A stretch of DNA of 64,000 nucleotides from Paenibacillus sp. MMS20-IR301 (GTDB taxonomy: Bacteria; Bacillota; Bacilli; Paenibacillales; Paenibacillaceae). A program made the position numbers and the translations under genes. The stretch spans positions 7,027,001-7,091,000 of the forward strand of contig NZ_CP135275.1 of assembly GCF_032302195.1 (NCBI RefSeq), in the 5' to 3' direction. Position 1 is the stretch's first letter. The number at the start of each line of letters is the position of its first letter. Shown piece by piece: positions 33,314 through 42,232 of this stretch. Under the pieces are notes generated by a model. It saw nothing but the letters and a program-made list of their open reading frames with translations, was not told the DNA's origin and did not search any database.

Positions 33314-34114
33314 ATGCAAGAGCAATTATCAATGGCTAACAAAGCCGCCTGGGAATCGGGAGCTTATCAGGCTTGGATACAGCATCACGGGGCGCCGGAC
33401 GAATACGCGCGGAAATTAGCAGCGGACCCCAGGCATTCGCTTCGCTATTGGCTGAAGTACACAGGGAATCCGGCAGGGAAACGGATCCTTAATCTGCTGG
33501 GCTCGCATGGGACGAAAGCGATTTGCTTCGCTCTGTTGGGTGCGGACGTTACTGTGGTGGATATTTCGGAAGAAAACCGCTTGTATGCGGGTGAAGCAGC
33601 GGCTGCTGCAGGTGTGAAGCTGAATTATATATGTGCAGATGTATTGAATATTCCTGATGAAGAAGCGCTTGGAACGTTTGATGCCGTCTTGATGGAATTC
33701 GGGATTTTGCATTATTTCACCGATTTGAGCTCCATCTTTTCATTGGTCAGCAGGAGGCTAAACTCAGAAGGGCGGCTGATGCTGACGGATTTCCATCCTT
33801 TTGCAAGGACGTGGATGACAACGGTTAATCTGCCGCATCCCACAGGAAATTATTTTGACGACACTCTCCATGAAGGCGAGGTTGCATTTGCCAAGCTGCT
33901 TCCCGAAGAGGAGCGTGCCGGATTAAACAAGGTTCTGACACGCAGCTGGACCGTCGGCGATATTCTTAGCTCCGTGGCAGCCGAGGGTCTGTGTATCCGC
34001 ACCTTTGAAGAGATCAAGACGGCTCAAAACCCCGGTTGTCCCGAGTATTATACGCTGATTGCGGATAAGCTGGGACTTCAGCTGCCTCCTTTGTATCCTG
34101 AACCTGTTTCTTAA
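33314..34114 (+). CDS. Class I SAM-dependent methyltransferase
   Basis: A 266-residue Rossmann-fold methyltransferase. Motif I is the variant ILNLLGSHGTKAICFALLGADVTVVDIS, with the SAM-binding acidic residue at the end of strand 2, followed by ICADVLNI and FDAVLMEFGILHYF. A Bacillus/Paenibacillus family with the LLGSHG variant exists; its substrate is not known to me. AAGGAGTGAG precedes the ATG. It lies 130 bases after the second peptide gene and could be an output of the signalling system or an independent gene. Confidence 0.82.
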   Translation: MQEQLSMANKAAWESGAYQAWIQHHGAPDEYARKLAADPRHSLRYWLKYTGNPAGKRILNLLGSHGTKAICFALLGADVTVVDISEENRLYAGEAAAAAGVKLNYICADVLNIPDEEALGTFDAVLMEFGILHYFTDLSSIFSLVSRRLNSEGRLMLTDFHPFARTWMTTVNLPHPTGNYFDDTLHEGEVAFAKLLPEEERAGLNKVLTRSWTVGDILSSVAAEGLCIRTFEEIKTAQNPGCPEYYTLIADKLGLQLPPLYPEPVS

Positions 34115-34159
34115 TCGATCTGAAGCTCAGCGACAGCATACAGCACTGACGAGCCGCTT

Positions 34160-34377
34160 ATCTTTAGCCGGTCCCTATTCTTTGGATCGCCTTGGAAGTC
34201 CATAGCACAGAAAAAACAATTCGAAGCCTATTTAAAAAATAAATATCAAATCGAATTCAGGTTAAAAAAATGGACTTTGATTTTATGCACCGTACATACC
34301 TTACTTATGCCTACCCCGTGAGTGATCCAACTTTAGTTTTTTACCCGAATCCAGAACCCCCCTTTTCTTTGTTTTGA
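34160..34377 (+). pseudogene. Frameshifted remnant of a small unknown protein
   Basis: One frame reads ...SPWKSIAQKKQFEAYLKNKY up to the A-run at 34264-34270. The next frame continues MDFDFMHRTYLTYAYPVSD to a stop at 34375-34377. Adding one A to the run joins both parts into a plausible small secreted-type protein. No intact start or ribosome site is visible upstream. I cannot name the family. The decay may be real or a homopolymer sequencing error. Confidence 0.35.
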
Positions 34378-34519
34378 TCCCACCTCCGGTAAGTGCAAAT
34401 AGTGAAATAATCCCAGTTGATACTGCTATACTGCTTGAGCGTTCCTTCAATGAACCAGTATCAATCCGGCGTCAATTATATCTGACCCATGCGGACACCA
34501 CAGCCTTTATTCGCTCAAA

Positions 34520-34690
34520 AAAAGTCAATTGGGCGGGCTTACGGACATGACGGCCCTTATCCGCCGCTTATCATGGACAAACTCCGATTTTCCGCTGAAA
34601 TAACGGCGCTCATGTCCGTAAGATCGACACTCCGGTACCTTTCCGCAGGCTTAACGTCTCTCATGTCCGTAACGCTAAGCTTGTCCCTTG
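34520..34690. repeat. Interspersed repeats with TTACGGACATGA / TCATGTCCGTAA arms
   Basis: CTTACGGACATGA near 34537 is followed by two inverted copies, TCATGTCCGTAAG near 34609 and TCATGTCCGTAA near 34660. A 136-codon open frame across this segment (34489-34899) has no ribosome site and is taken as repeat-derived. Apart from this, 34378-34519 and 34691-34853 show nothing. Confidence 0.6.
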
Positions 34691-34853
34691 AACAACCGTT
34701 GCGTGGCTGGCTGCTTTTTTTAATGGAGGGCATATTCAACCCATTTACCTGCGCGCGGCAGCTCATTGTACATGATTTTCCGCTTATAGATGAGTTTTGG
34801 AATTCCGGCCGCTGTTGTTTCCTATTTTTGATGATTACTGCTGTTCATGGTGA

Positions 34854-35021
34854 TCGAATTGTGAGTTCCACGCCTCCATTGGTATGCGGGATACATTAGG
34901 TATCTTTCCTTGGCTTGATCCTGCTGTGACTTGGCATTGGCAGACAGGAGATGGATACAGAACAAGTAATGGAGTCTTCGAGTTAGGCGTCAAAGCCCCG
35001 CCATCACCCGATAATCATTAA
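34854..35021 (+). pseudogene. Possible 3' fragment of a lost gene
   Basis: After a stop at 34851-34853 the frame encodes 55 residues including MRDTLGIFPWLDPAVTWHWQ and ending SPDNH. The composition looks like real protein, but there is no start with a ribosome site. The family is not recognised, and chance cannot be excluded. Confidence 0.22.
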
Positions 35022-35136
35022 CCCACACACCCCATCCATATCCCCCCATTATGAGGAAATGATTGTATTCGTAATCCTGCGCTGGCTGTAATGTGAGGCT
35101 TGTAACCAATACAAGTTAAACGGAGGTCAATTAGGA

Positions 35137-36705
35137 ATGACGAAAAAATCCTTCACCCTGCTCCTTAGCTCGCTGCTGACACTCAGCATGCTGTCCGCAT
35201 GCGGCGGCAACAACAACAATAACGAGGCGGCGGCAACCAAAGATCCGGGCGCGAGCACCGGCACTAACACAGCAGCAACAACAGAACCGGCACCGGCACC
35301 AGAACCGGAGAAGCCGACAGAAATCAAAATTATGCTTCCGCTGAACACAACCGATACTCCGCCGGACACGATCAAGACAGAAGTAGAGAAGCTGACGAAT
35401 ACGAAGCTGACCTATCAGTTTTTCCCTGCCGATACCTATGAAGAGAAGCTGAATTCCTCCTTCGCTACCGGCTCGCTGCCGCAGGTGACTTATCTGAAGA
35501 ACCAGACGACCTTCCTGCAGATGAAGGAAGCAATCAAGGACGGGCAGTTCTGGGAGATCGGGCCTTACCTCAGCGAATTCCCGAACCTGAACAAGCTGAA
35601 GCCGGAAATTCTTAATAACACCAAGGTAGACGGCAAGCTGTACACGCTCTATATCGGCCGTCCGCTGGCCCGTCAGGGGATTATCTACCGTAAGGACTGG
35701 GCGGATAAGCTGGGACTTGCAGCACCGGCCAACACAGAGGAGCTGTTCGCGATGGCTAAAGCCTTCACGGAGCAGGACCCTGACGGCAACGGTAAAAAGG
35801 ATACAATCGGGGTTGTTGACCGGAATGAGCTGGTGTACGGTGCGTTCAAAACGGTCTCTTCCTGGTTCGGCACACCGAACAACTGGGCTGAGAAGGACGG
35901 CCAGCTGGCACCGGAGTTTACCTTCCCGCAGTATATCGATACGATGGATTTCTTCAAAAAACTGCGTGACGGCGGATACATGAACCAGGACTTTGCAGCC
36001 ACCAGTAAGACGGATGCGGTCAATATGTTCACCAGCGGTAAAGCCGGACTGTATATCGGCGGTTCGATGCAGGATATCGATACACTGAACAAGGACCTAA
36101 TCAAGAATGTGCCGGATGCGGTGCTGGATACCCACAGTATGGTAGCCGGACCTGACGGCAAGTTCGCACAATGGATGATTCCAGGCTATAACAACGTAGT
36201 GCTGTTCCCGAAATCCGCCGTGAAGGATGAGGCGGAGCTGAAGAAGATTCTGAAGTTCTTTGATTACATGATGACTCCGGAAGTCTCCAACCTGATGTAC
36301 TGGGGCATTGAAGGCACCCACTATACGGTGGAGGGCGGCAAAGCCAAAGCCACTGACAATAAAGAGCTGATCGAACGCGAAGTCAAGGGCTTCAAGGACA
36401 GCGTCATCGGTGAATACGAAACGAACGGCATGTACCAGAGCTTGAACGTGCTGCCGGGCCGGATTCATGCGGAAGAGCTGGTGCTCGAGAATGTGAAGGT
36501 CGGGGTCGCAGATCCAACCGCAGCACTTGACTCGGCAACCTACACCGCCAAGGGTGTTGAGCTGCAGCAGATCATTACCGATGCTACTTATAAGTACATG
36601 TATGGTCAGCTTGACAAAGCCGGATTCGAGAAAGAAGTAGAGAACTGGAAGAGCCGGGGCGGGGCGCAGATTATTGAAGAATATAATGCCGCGTACAAAA
36701 AATAA
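35137..36705 (+). CDS. Extracellular solute-binding lipoprotein (LplA/YtcQ-like)
   Basis: A 522-residue receptor with lipobox LSAC, then an Asn/Thr/Pro-rich tether (residues ~22-65) typical of surface-exposed lipoproteins. It shares QDPDGNGKKDTIGVVDRNELVYGAFKTVSSWFG and the C-terminal NWKSRGGAQIIEEYNAAY with its paralogues. It heads the operon receptor, LplB-type permease, YtcP-type permease, GH28, so its ligand is probably a galacturonate oligosaccharide; that is inferred from context. A hairpin after the stop probably allows more receptor than permease to be made. CGGAGGT lies before the ATG. Confidence 0.9.
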   Translation: MTKKSFTLLLSSLLTLSMLSACGGNNNNNEAAATKDPGASTGTNTAATTEPAPAPEPEKPTEIKIMLPLNTTDTPPDTIKTEVEKLTNTKLTYQFFPADTYEEKLNSSFATGSLPQVTYLKNQTTFLQMKEAIKDGQFWEIGPYLSEFPNLNKLKPEILNNTKVDGKLYTLYIGRPLARQGIIYRKDWADKLGLAAPANTEELFAMAKAFTEQDPDGNGKKDTIGVVDRNELVYGAFKTVSSWFGTPNNWAEKDGQLAPEFTFPQYIDTMDFFKKLRDGGYMNQDFAATSKTDAVNMFTSGKAGLYIGGSMQDIDTLNKDLIKNVPDAVLDTHSMVAGPDGKFAQWMIPGYNNVVLFPKSAVKDEAELKKILKFFDYMMTPEVSNLMYWGIEGTHYTVEGGKAKATDNKELIEREVKGFKDSVIGEYETNGMYQSLNVLPGRIHAEELVLENVKVGVADPTAALDSATYTAKGVELQQIITDATYKYMYGQLDKAGFEKEVENWKSRGGAQIIEEYNAAYKK

Positions 36706-36747
36706 ACCGGATGCCGCAGCTTAGGCTGCATGCTGAAGAAACGATGG

Positions 36748-36785
36748 AAGGAAGGTTGCCAGGACCCTCCGGCAGCCTTCCTGAT
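36748..36785 (+). terminator. Attenuating hairpin between receptor and permease genes
   Basis: AAGGAAGGTTGCC (36748-36760) pairs with GGCAGCCTTCCT (36771-36782), with one internal bulge, followed by GATGTCTTTT. In binding-protein operons such a site lets most transcripts stop after the receptor. Confidence 0.65.
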
Positions 36786-36887
36786 GTCTTTTCAGTGCCA
36801 GGCAGGTTCGTTCTGCGGGCCAGCGCTGCATCCAGGATTGCCGCCACAAATATAATATTTTTATTTCAAGGAGAAAGGAAGAAAACC

Positions 36888-37856
36888 ATGCAGGAAGTTA
36901 CCGCCCGGCCCCGGACAGCTCCCGAACCGAAGCCTAAGAGATACAAGAGCAGCAGTGAGCTGAAGAAGCGGCTGTGGAGAAACAAATTACTCTATGTGAT
37001 GCTGATCCCCGGCGTACTGTATTTTATCATCTTCAAATATTTACCGATGTACGGACTGATCATTTCCTTCCAGGATTACAAGCCTTATCAAGGGATTACA
37101 GGCAGCGAGTGGGTGGGGATGAAGCATTTCAGCAGGCTGTTCACCGAGCCTGATTTCCTGAACATTCTGGGGAATACCCTGATTCTGTTCGGGATGAATA
37201 TTCTGATTTATTTTCCGATTCCGATTATTCTCGCTTTGATGCTGAATGAGCTTAGAGGCACCTTCTTCAAAAGATTCTTCCAGACCCTGGTCTATGTACC
37301 CCACTTTATGTCCTGGGTAATCGTGGTCTCGATTTCCTTCGTTATGGTGACGATGGACGGGGGGATTATCAACGAGCTGCTGGCGTACTTCGGATTCTCC
37401 AAAATCAATTTCCTGCTCAGCCCCGGCTGGTTCCGGCCGATGTACATCATTCAGGTGATCTGGCGGGAAGCAGGCTGGGGTACAATTATTTATCTGGCGT
37501 CGATAGCTGCTATTGACCCCGGGCTGTATGAAGCTTCGCGTATGGATGGGGCCGGGCGCCTCAGACAAGTGTGGCATATCACGCTACCGGCGATCCGCGG
37601 AGTTATCATTACCCTGTTTATTCTGAAAATCGGTTCCGTACTCGATCTGGGATTCGAGCATGTCTATCTGCTGCTGAATTCCATGAACCGGGAGGTTGCG
37701 GAAATTATCGATACGTATGTCTACACCGCCGGGCTGCGGCAAGGACAGTTCAGCTATAGTACCGCCATCGGCTTCTTCAAGTCGATTGTAGGCCTGATCA
37801 TGGTTATGACCGTCAATAAAGTATCCAAGAAAATCGGAGAAGAAGGCGTTTATTAA
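36888..37856 (+). CDS. ABC transporter permease (LplB type)
   Basis: A 322-residue LplB-family permease, closely similar to the one at 20579 (YFIIFKYLPMYGLIISFQDY; EAA loop LYEASRMDGAGRLRQVWHITLPAIRG). A frame from 36711 is longer by 59 codons, but that part covers the hairpin and lacks a ribosome site. AAGGAGAAAGGA sits upstream of the ATG at 36888, which gives the normal N-terminus. The next permease starts 20 bases after its stop. Confidence 0.88.
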   Translation: MQEVTARPRTAPEPKPKRYKSSSELKKRLWRNKLLYVMLIPGVLYFIIFKYLPMYGLIISFQDYKPYQGITGSEWVGMKHFSRLFTEPDFLNILGNTLILFGMNILIYFPIPIILALMLNELRGTFFKRFFQTLVYVPHFMSWVIVVSISFVMVTMDGGIINELLAYFGFSKINFLLSPGWFRPMYIIQVIWREAGWGTIIYLASIAAIDPGLYEASRMDGAGRLRQVWHITLPAIRGVIITLFILKIGSVLDLGFEHVYLLLNSMNREVAEIIDTYVYTAGLRQGQFSYSTAIGFFKSIVGLIMVMTVNKVSKKIGEEGVY

Positions 37857-37876
37857 ATGCCGCAGGAGGAATTGAA

Positions 37877-38752
37877 ATGGTAGAAGACCGCACGATTAGC
37901 GGCAGAATATTCTCTGCTGTCAACTTTACACTGCTGGCAATCATCGCGCTGGTAACGGTGCTTCCGTTTGTCCATGTGGTGGCCGGCTCGTTCACAACCA
38001 GCGCTGAGCTGGCTGCCAACAAGTTTGTGCTGATTCCCAAAGTGTGGAGCTTAGAGGCCTACAAATTTATTTTCTCAACGAATACGATCTTCAGAGCCCT
38101 GGGTGTATCAATCGGCGTTACGCTGGTCGGGACCGTGTTCAGCATGTTTATCACTGCGCTGATGGCCTACGGCCTCTCCCGCAGAGACCTGGACGGCCGC
38201 CGGGTATTCAACTTCCTGGTGGTGTTCACGATGCTGTTCCACGGCGGAATGATTCCGACGTTCCTGGTGGTCAAAGAGCTGGGACTGATTGACTCGTATT
38301 CAGCATTAATTCTCCCGTCGGCGATCAGTGCATTTAATATGATTATCCTGAAGAACTTCTTTCAGAATATTCCCGAAGGGCTGGAGGAATCGGCCAAAAT
38401 TGACGGCTGCAACGACTTCGGCATTCTGTTCAAAATCGTATTGCCTTTGTCGCTGCCGTCGATTGCGACCATCTCGCTGTTCTACGCCGTAACGTACTGG
38501 AACACGTATATGAGCGCGATTCTGTATCTGGATGACAGTGCCAAATGGCCGATTCAGGTGCTGCTGCGGCAGATTGTCGTGCTGGCCAGCGGGATGGACC
38601 ACAGTGCGACGCTGGACGGTACCGTACCGCCGCCGGATCAGACGATTAAGATGGCTGTAATTGTGGTAGCCACGCTGCCGATTCTGATGGTCTATCCGTT
38701 CCTGCAGAAGCATTTCGCCAAAGGCGCGATGCTGGGCTCGATGAAGGGTTAA
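37877..38752 (+). CDS. Carbohydrate ABC transporter permease (YtcP/LplC type)
   Basis: A 291-residue six-helix permease with EAA loop GLEESAKIDGCNDFGILFKIVLPLSLP and the C-terminal FLQKHFAKGAMLGSMKG signature. It is the paralogue of the permease at 19414, but here in one operon with its partner. GGAGG precedes the ATG. With the receptor at 35137 and the polygalacturonase downstream it forms a complete uptake unit apart from the ATPase. Confidence 0.88.
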   Translation: MVEDRTISGRIFSAVNFTLLAIIALVTVLPFVHVVAGSFTTSAELAANKFVLIPKVWSLEAYKFIFSTNTIFRALGVSIGVTLVGTVFSMFITALMAYGLSRRDLDGRRVFNFLVVFTMLFHGGMIPTFLVVKELGLIDSYSALILPSAISAFNMIILKNFFQNIPEGLEESAKIDGCNDFGILFKIVLPLSLPSIATISLFYAVTYWNTYMSAILYLDDSAKWPIQVLLRQIVVLASGMDHSATLDGTVPPPDQTIKMAVIVVATLPILMVYPFLQKHFAKGAMLGSMKG

Positions 38753-38812
38753 CGGTGCGGGACTGCCAGAGTAGACACAGGATACACACAATACAATATA
38801 AGGAGGCATCCA

Positions 38813-40156
38813 GTGTTTAATATAGCGGACTACGGAGCGCTCCGCGACAGCGGGGTGCCGGCAACGGACGCGATCCGCGAGGCCATCGGGGCGGCGGGCC
38901 GTGCCGGAGGCGGCACAGTCTATATTCCGGCCGGCGTCTTCCTGACAGGAGCGGTACGCCTGCGCAGTAACATAGAGCTGCACTTAAGCCCAGGAGCGGT
39001 ATTGTCCTTCAGTACCGATCCGGCGGATTACCCCGCCGTGGTATCACGGTGGGAAGGGGTGAAGCAGGAGGTGCATGCAGCCTGCATCTATGGAGCGGAT
39101 CTGACCAATGTCTCGATTACCGGCAGCGGGATGATTGACGGCAACGGTGCCCCCTGGTGGGAGAAGCACCGGAATCGGCCGGAAGCGCTGGAGTATCCCC
39201 GGCCAAGGCTGATTGGCTTCGACCGCTGCAGCCGGGTAACGATCAGGGATGTGAGGCTGATCAATTCGCCGAGCTGGACCGTGAATCCGATCAGCTGCAG
39301 CAATGTGACGATCGATAATCTGTCGATCCTGAATCCGGCAGATTCGCCGAATACGGACGGCATCAATCCAGAATCCTGCCGGGATGTCCGCATCAGCAAC
39401 TGCCATATCGATGTAGGCGATGATTGCATTGCTATTAAGGCAGGCACTGAAGATACTGAGGAACGTATCCCCTGCGAGAATATTACGATTACGAACTGCG
39501 TCATGGTCCACGGCCACGGGGCAGTGGTGCTGGGCAGTGAGATGAGCGGGGATATCAGGGGTGTGACGATCAGCAATTGTGTGTTCAAGCAGACAGACCG
39601 CGGTATCCGCATGAAATCGCGGAGAGGGCGCGGCGGGATCATTGAAGATATCCGTGTCAGCAACGTCGTAATGGAGGATGTTATCTGTCCCTTCACGCTT
39701 AACCTCTACTATTTCTGCGGGCCGCGGGGCAAGGAGAAATATGTCTGGGACAAGAATCCGTATCCGGTAACGGAGGAGACTCCGCAATTCCGGCGAATCC
39801 ATTATGCCAATATTACGGCCCGCAATGTCCATGCCGCTGCAGGATTCCTGTACGGGCTTGCCGAGCAGTACATATCGGAGATTACGTTTAACAATATCGA
39901 TATCTCAATGGCTGAGCACGCCGTGCCGGGGCATCCCGATATGATGACAGGCATGGAGAACATGCAGCGCAGGGGATTCTACCTGGGCAATGTCCGGGAG
40001 GTACAGTTCCAGCAGGTGCGGATTGAGAACCATGAAGGCCCAGCCTTTTATATCGAGAACGGGGAAGAAGTGGAGTTCCTGAACTGCCGCTCACGGAATA
40101 CGGCGAAGCCGGAGCAGCTCGTGGAGCAGGTAACCGTGGAGCCGGCAGGGAAATAG
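38813..40156 (+). CDS. Glycoside hydrolase family 28 (polygalacturonase-like)
   Basis: A 447-residue right-handed beta-helix enzyme. All four GH28 active-site motifs are present: NTDG (N180/D182), GDDC (D203, D204), GHG (H235) and the RMK variant of RIK (R266, K268). It has no signal peptide, so it most likely works in the cytosol on imported oligogalacturonides, as an exo-acting enzyme. GTG start at 38813, with AAGGAGG upstream. It is the last gene of the third importer operon and is followed by a 19-bp perfect hairpin. Confidence 0.9.
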   Translation: MFNIADYGALRDSGVPATDAIREAIGAAGRAGGGTVYIPAGVFLTGAVRLRSNIELHLSPGAVLSFSTDPADYPAVVSRWEGVKQEVHAACIYGADLTNVSITGSGMIDGNGAPWWEKHRNRPEALEYPRPRLIGFDRCSRVTIRDVRLINSPSWTVNPISCSNVTIDNLSILNPADSPNTDGINPESCRDVRISNCHIDVGDDCIAIKAGTEDTEERIPCENITITNCVMVHGHGAVVLGSEMSGDIRGVTISNCVFKQTDRGIRMKSRRGRGGIIEDIRVSNVVMEDVICPFTLNLYYFCGPRGKEKYVWDKNPYPVTEETPQFRRIHYANITARNVHAAAGFLYGLAEQYISEITFNNIDISMAEHAVPGHPDMMTGMENMQRRGFYLGNVREVQFQQVRIENHEGPAFYIENGEEVEFLNCRSRNTAKPEQLVEQVTVEPAGK

Positions 40157-40217
40157 CGCTCAGCGCGGACAGGACAGATTTGCAGCGATACCTCCTTCAG
40201 TCTGAGTAAACGAATAA

Positions 40218-40269
40218 CCGGATACCAAAGAGCCTGATTCTGTTAAGGAACAGGCTCTTTGGTATCCGG
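40218..40269. terminator. 19-bp perfect hairpin after the GH28 gene
   Basis: CCGGATACCAAAGAGCCTG (40218-40236) and CAGGCTCTTTGGTATCCGG (40251-40269) are exact complements around a 14-nt loop. No U-tract follows directly, although TTT lies inside the right arm. Confidence 0.65.
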
Positions 40270-40348
40270 TCAGGCAGGGCTGCAGTGCCCTGCGTGAACT
40301 GGATATTTACTATATGAATTGCAAATCGCAGGCTACCTGCTGCGGCAA

Positions 40349-40710
40349 GTAAAGTGAAAAGTCCCTCTAACGCTGCTCAAAGCGGGCTGTATGAGGACGA
40401 ATAAAGTGAAAAGTCCCTCTAACGCTGGCCAAAGCGGGCTGTATGAGGACGAATAAAGTGAAAAGTCCCTCTAACACTGCTCAAAGCGGGCTGCATGAGG
40501 ACGAATAAAGTGAAAATTCCCTCTAACGCTACTCAAAGCGGGCTGCATGAGGGGAAATAAAGTGAAAAGTCCCTCTAACGCTGCTCAAAGCGGGCTGTAT
40601 GAGGGGAAATAAAGGGAAAAGTCCCTCTAACGCTGCTCGAAGCGGGCTGTATGATGGGAAATAAAGGTAAATTTCCCTCTAACGCTGCTCAAAGCGGGCT
40701 GTATGAGGCA
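40349..40710. repeat. Seven 52-bp tandem repeats
   Basis: The landmark GTCCCTCT recurs at 40361, 40413, 40465, 40517, 40569, 40621 and 40673, exactly every 52 bases. Units read AAGTGAAAAGTCCCTCTAAC, then CGCTGCTCAAAGCG (a small hairpin), then GGGCTGTATGAGG. The architecture matches the 51-bp first-type units at 6236-6400. There are no variable spacers and no cas genes, so it is not a CRISPR array. Confidence 0.9.
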
Positions 40711-40749
40711 AGTTCGCTTGCCGCAGGTTTGTTTTATCCCAGAAAAGGT

Positions 40750-40945
40750 ATGCTAATTGCACTTCATACAACTAAATAATCTGATTCTCTAACTAATATG
40801 GGTTTAGCTGTATTTCGTACAACTAAACTGCTTTGGGAGGCTTGTTTTAACGTATTAGGGCGAATTTAGTTGTACAGAGTGCAGCTATACTACCCGGGCA
40901 ACAACTTTTAGTTCCTTTTAATTGCACACAATACAGCTATTCCTG
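40750..40945. repeat. Inverted and direct copies of a GTACAACTAAA element
   Basis: AGCTGTATTTCGTACAACTAAA-type arms at 40806-40827 pair with 40865-40886 (GTACAACTAAA/TTTAGTTGTAC perfect). Further relatives lie near 40755-40776 (ATACAACTAAA) and 40906-40940 in the opposite orientation. Together with the 52-bp array, this fills the 900-base gap 40157-41080; no gene is seen there. Confidence 0.65.
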
Positions 40946-41080
40946 GGTTTCCTCTAAGAGATGAAGATATAATTTGCTTCTTGCTCGATGACCCGCTTCT
41001 TTGGTTCCTATGCTGTACTAACCCTGTTCGCCAGTTTCATAATGTTACCTGCAAACGGGCGTACAAAAAGCCCTAAAAGC

Positions 41081-41719
41081 CTACAGCCGTCTCAATAAAT
41101 CTTTCTTCGTCAGGCCGTTCTGCTTGGCAGTGGCATTCCAGAAGAAATGTGTTGCTGCGAATTTCCAGGCGAAGCGCGGGAAGTTCGGACTGAACAGCTG
41201 GGACTCGGCGGCGCTTCTGGATTCTATATTACTTGCCAGGCTGTATATGGCTTTGCCCAGGTTCTTCAGCGGACCCTTGCCGGGAGGAACCTTCTCCAGA
41301 GAGCCCATCATTTCACCGGCGCCTTGACCGAGACCCTGCCCGAAATGAACACCGGCCCGTCTGCACCAGTGCTGAAGAATCTCAAGGGCGATATGATTCT
41401 GTCTGCCCTCAAAGAATCCATTGTTAATCATGGCATAGACGTAAATCTCCTGCTCATGTCCTGCCTTGAGGTATTCTTCAAGCGTGGCCAGCAGCCTGAA
41501 CAAGTGTGACGGTATCCCGTCCACATAGAGCGGGAAGGCAAACACCAGGATATCCATGCGGCATAGTTCACTGTATTGTTCAGGAGTGAGCGGTCTTTTA
41601 TTCGGAGTGTAGTAAGTCAATTCATTTCCGCTGCTTATGAGCGGGTCCAGCATCTTGAGCAGAGCGGCCGAATTGCTGTTAGCAGGCTTGGGGCTGCCGT
41701 TGATCATGGCGATGTTCAT
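41081..41719 (-). CDS. Flavodoxin-like NAD(P)H-dependent FMN reductase/oxidoreductase
   Basis: A 212-residue flavodoxin fold. GSPKPANSNSAALLKML binds the FMN phosphate, and DILVFAFPLYVDGIPSHLFRLL is the second flavin-contact block. It starts inside the end of the preceding gene with a 4-base ATGA overlap, so the two are translationally coupled. Its partner lacks the GSPK-type loop, so the pair may form a heteromeric flavoprotein. Substrate unknown; quinone or aromatic detoxification under the TetR regulator upstream is plausible. Confidence 0.82.
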   Translation of the reverse strand: MNIAMINGSPKPANSNSAALLKMLDPLISSGNELTYYTPNKRPLTPEQYSELCRMDILVFAFPLYVDGIPSHLFRLLATLEEYLKAGHEQEIYVYAMINNGFFEGRQNHIALEILQHWCRRAGVHFGQGLGQGAGEMMGSLEKVPPGKGPLKNLGKAIYSLASNIESRSAAESQLFSPNFPRFAWKFAATHFFWNATAKQNGLTKKDLLRRL

Positions 41720-42219
41720 ACGATGGCCTCCTTAACGCTGTCCAGGCTGTTATGGAAATACACCTGGTTTCCTGTAGAAAATAAATTCAGGCTGTTCGCC
41801 GCGACCAGACTTCTCGCCGTTCCTTGTTCAGCCTCTGTGATGTCGTCGCCGTAGAAATGGACCGATAAAGCGAATTGGTGATTATAACGGCGGCGGTGAT
41901 GAGTTTCCCCGTTCTTGCTTGCGAAATAAGGCAGAACGTAAGAAATGCTCCGGTTGAGCACATTCAGCACAAAGGGGCTGTAGCTGCCGTACATACATTG
42001 GCTGATGATAATCAGCTCATCACTCCGGGAGAGCAGCTCGCCCATATGCTGATAACTGTCCCGGATTACGCATACTCCAGGCGTCCGGGTCCAGCAGCCG
42101 AAGCAGCCCATACACTGGCGGATGGTCCCGTTGTCCGAGATCACCGTCAGCCCCTCCTGCCCGCCGTCTGTCCAGCCCGCAAATTGTTGTTCCTGCAGAT
42201 CGTGTACAATCATTCTCAT
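41716..42219 (-). CDS. Flavodoxin-family protein with CMGCFGCW motif
   Basis: A 167-residue protein related to the C-terminal part of NADPH-dependent FMN reductases. CMGCFGCW and ELIIISQCMYGSYSPFVLNVLNR match the substrate loop and second flavin loop. The N-terminal phosphate-binding loop is absent, which makes it unusually short for the family. AAGGAG lies before the ATG. It sits between the TetR gene (13 bases upstream) and the flavodoxin gene (4-base overlap) in one operon. Confidence 0.78.
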   Translation of the reverse strand: MRMIVHDLQEQQFAGWTDGGQEGLTVISDNGTIRQCMGCFGCWTRTPGVCVIRDSYQHMGELLSRSDELIIISQCMYGSYSPFVLNVLNRSISYVLPYFASKNGETHHRRRYNHQFALSVHFYGDDITEAEQGTARSLVAANSLNLFSTGNQVYFHNSLDSVKEAIV

Positions 42220-42232
42220 GATTCACATCTCC

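Noticed and set aside
34489..34899. A 136-codon ORF
   Set aside because: It overlaps the TCATGTCCGTAA repeats, lacks a ribosome site and resembles spurious repeat-derived ORFs.
36711..36887. N-terminal extension of the LplB-type permease
   Set aside because: It would translate an attenuator hairpin, has no ribosome site, and is absent from the paralogue at 20579; the ATG at 36888 has AAGGAGAAAGGA upstream.
40349..40710. CRISPR array
   Set aside because: The 52-bp units are directly contiguous with no unique spacers, and no cas genes are present in the window.
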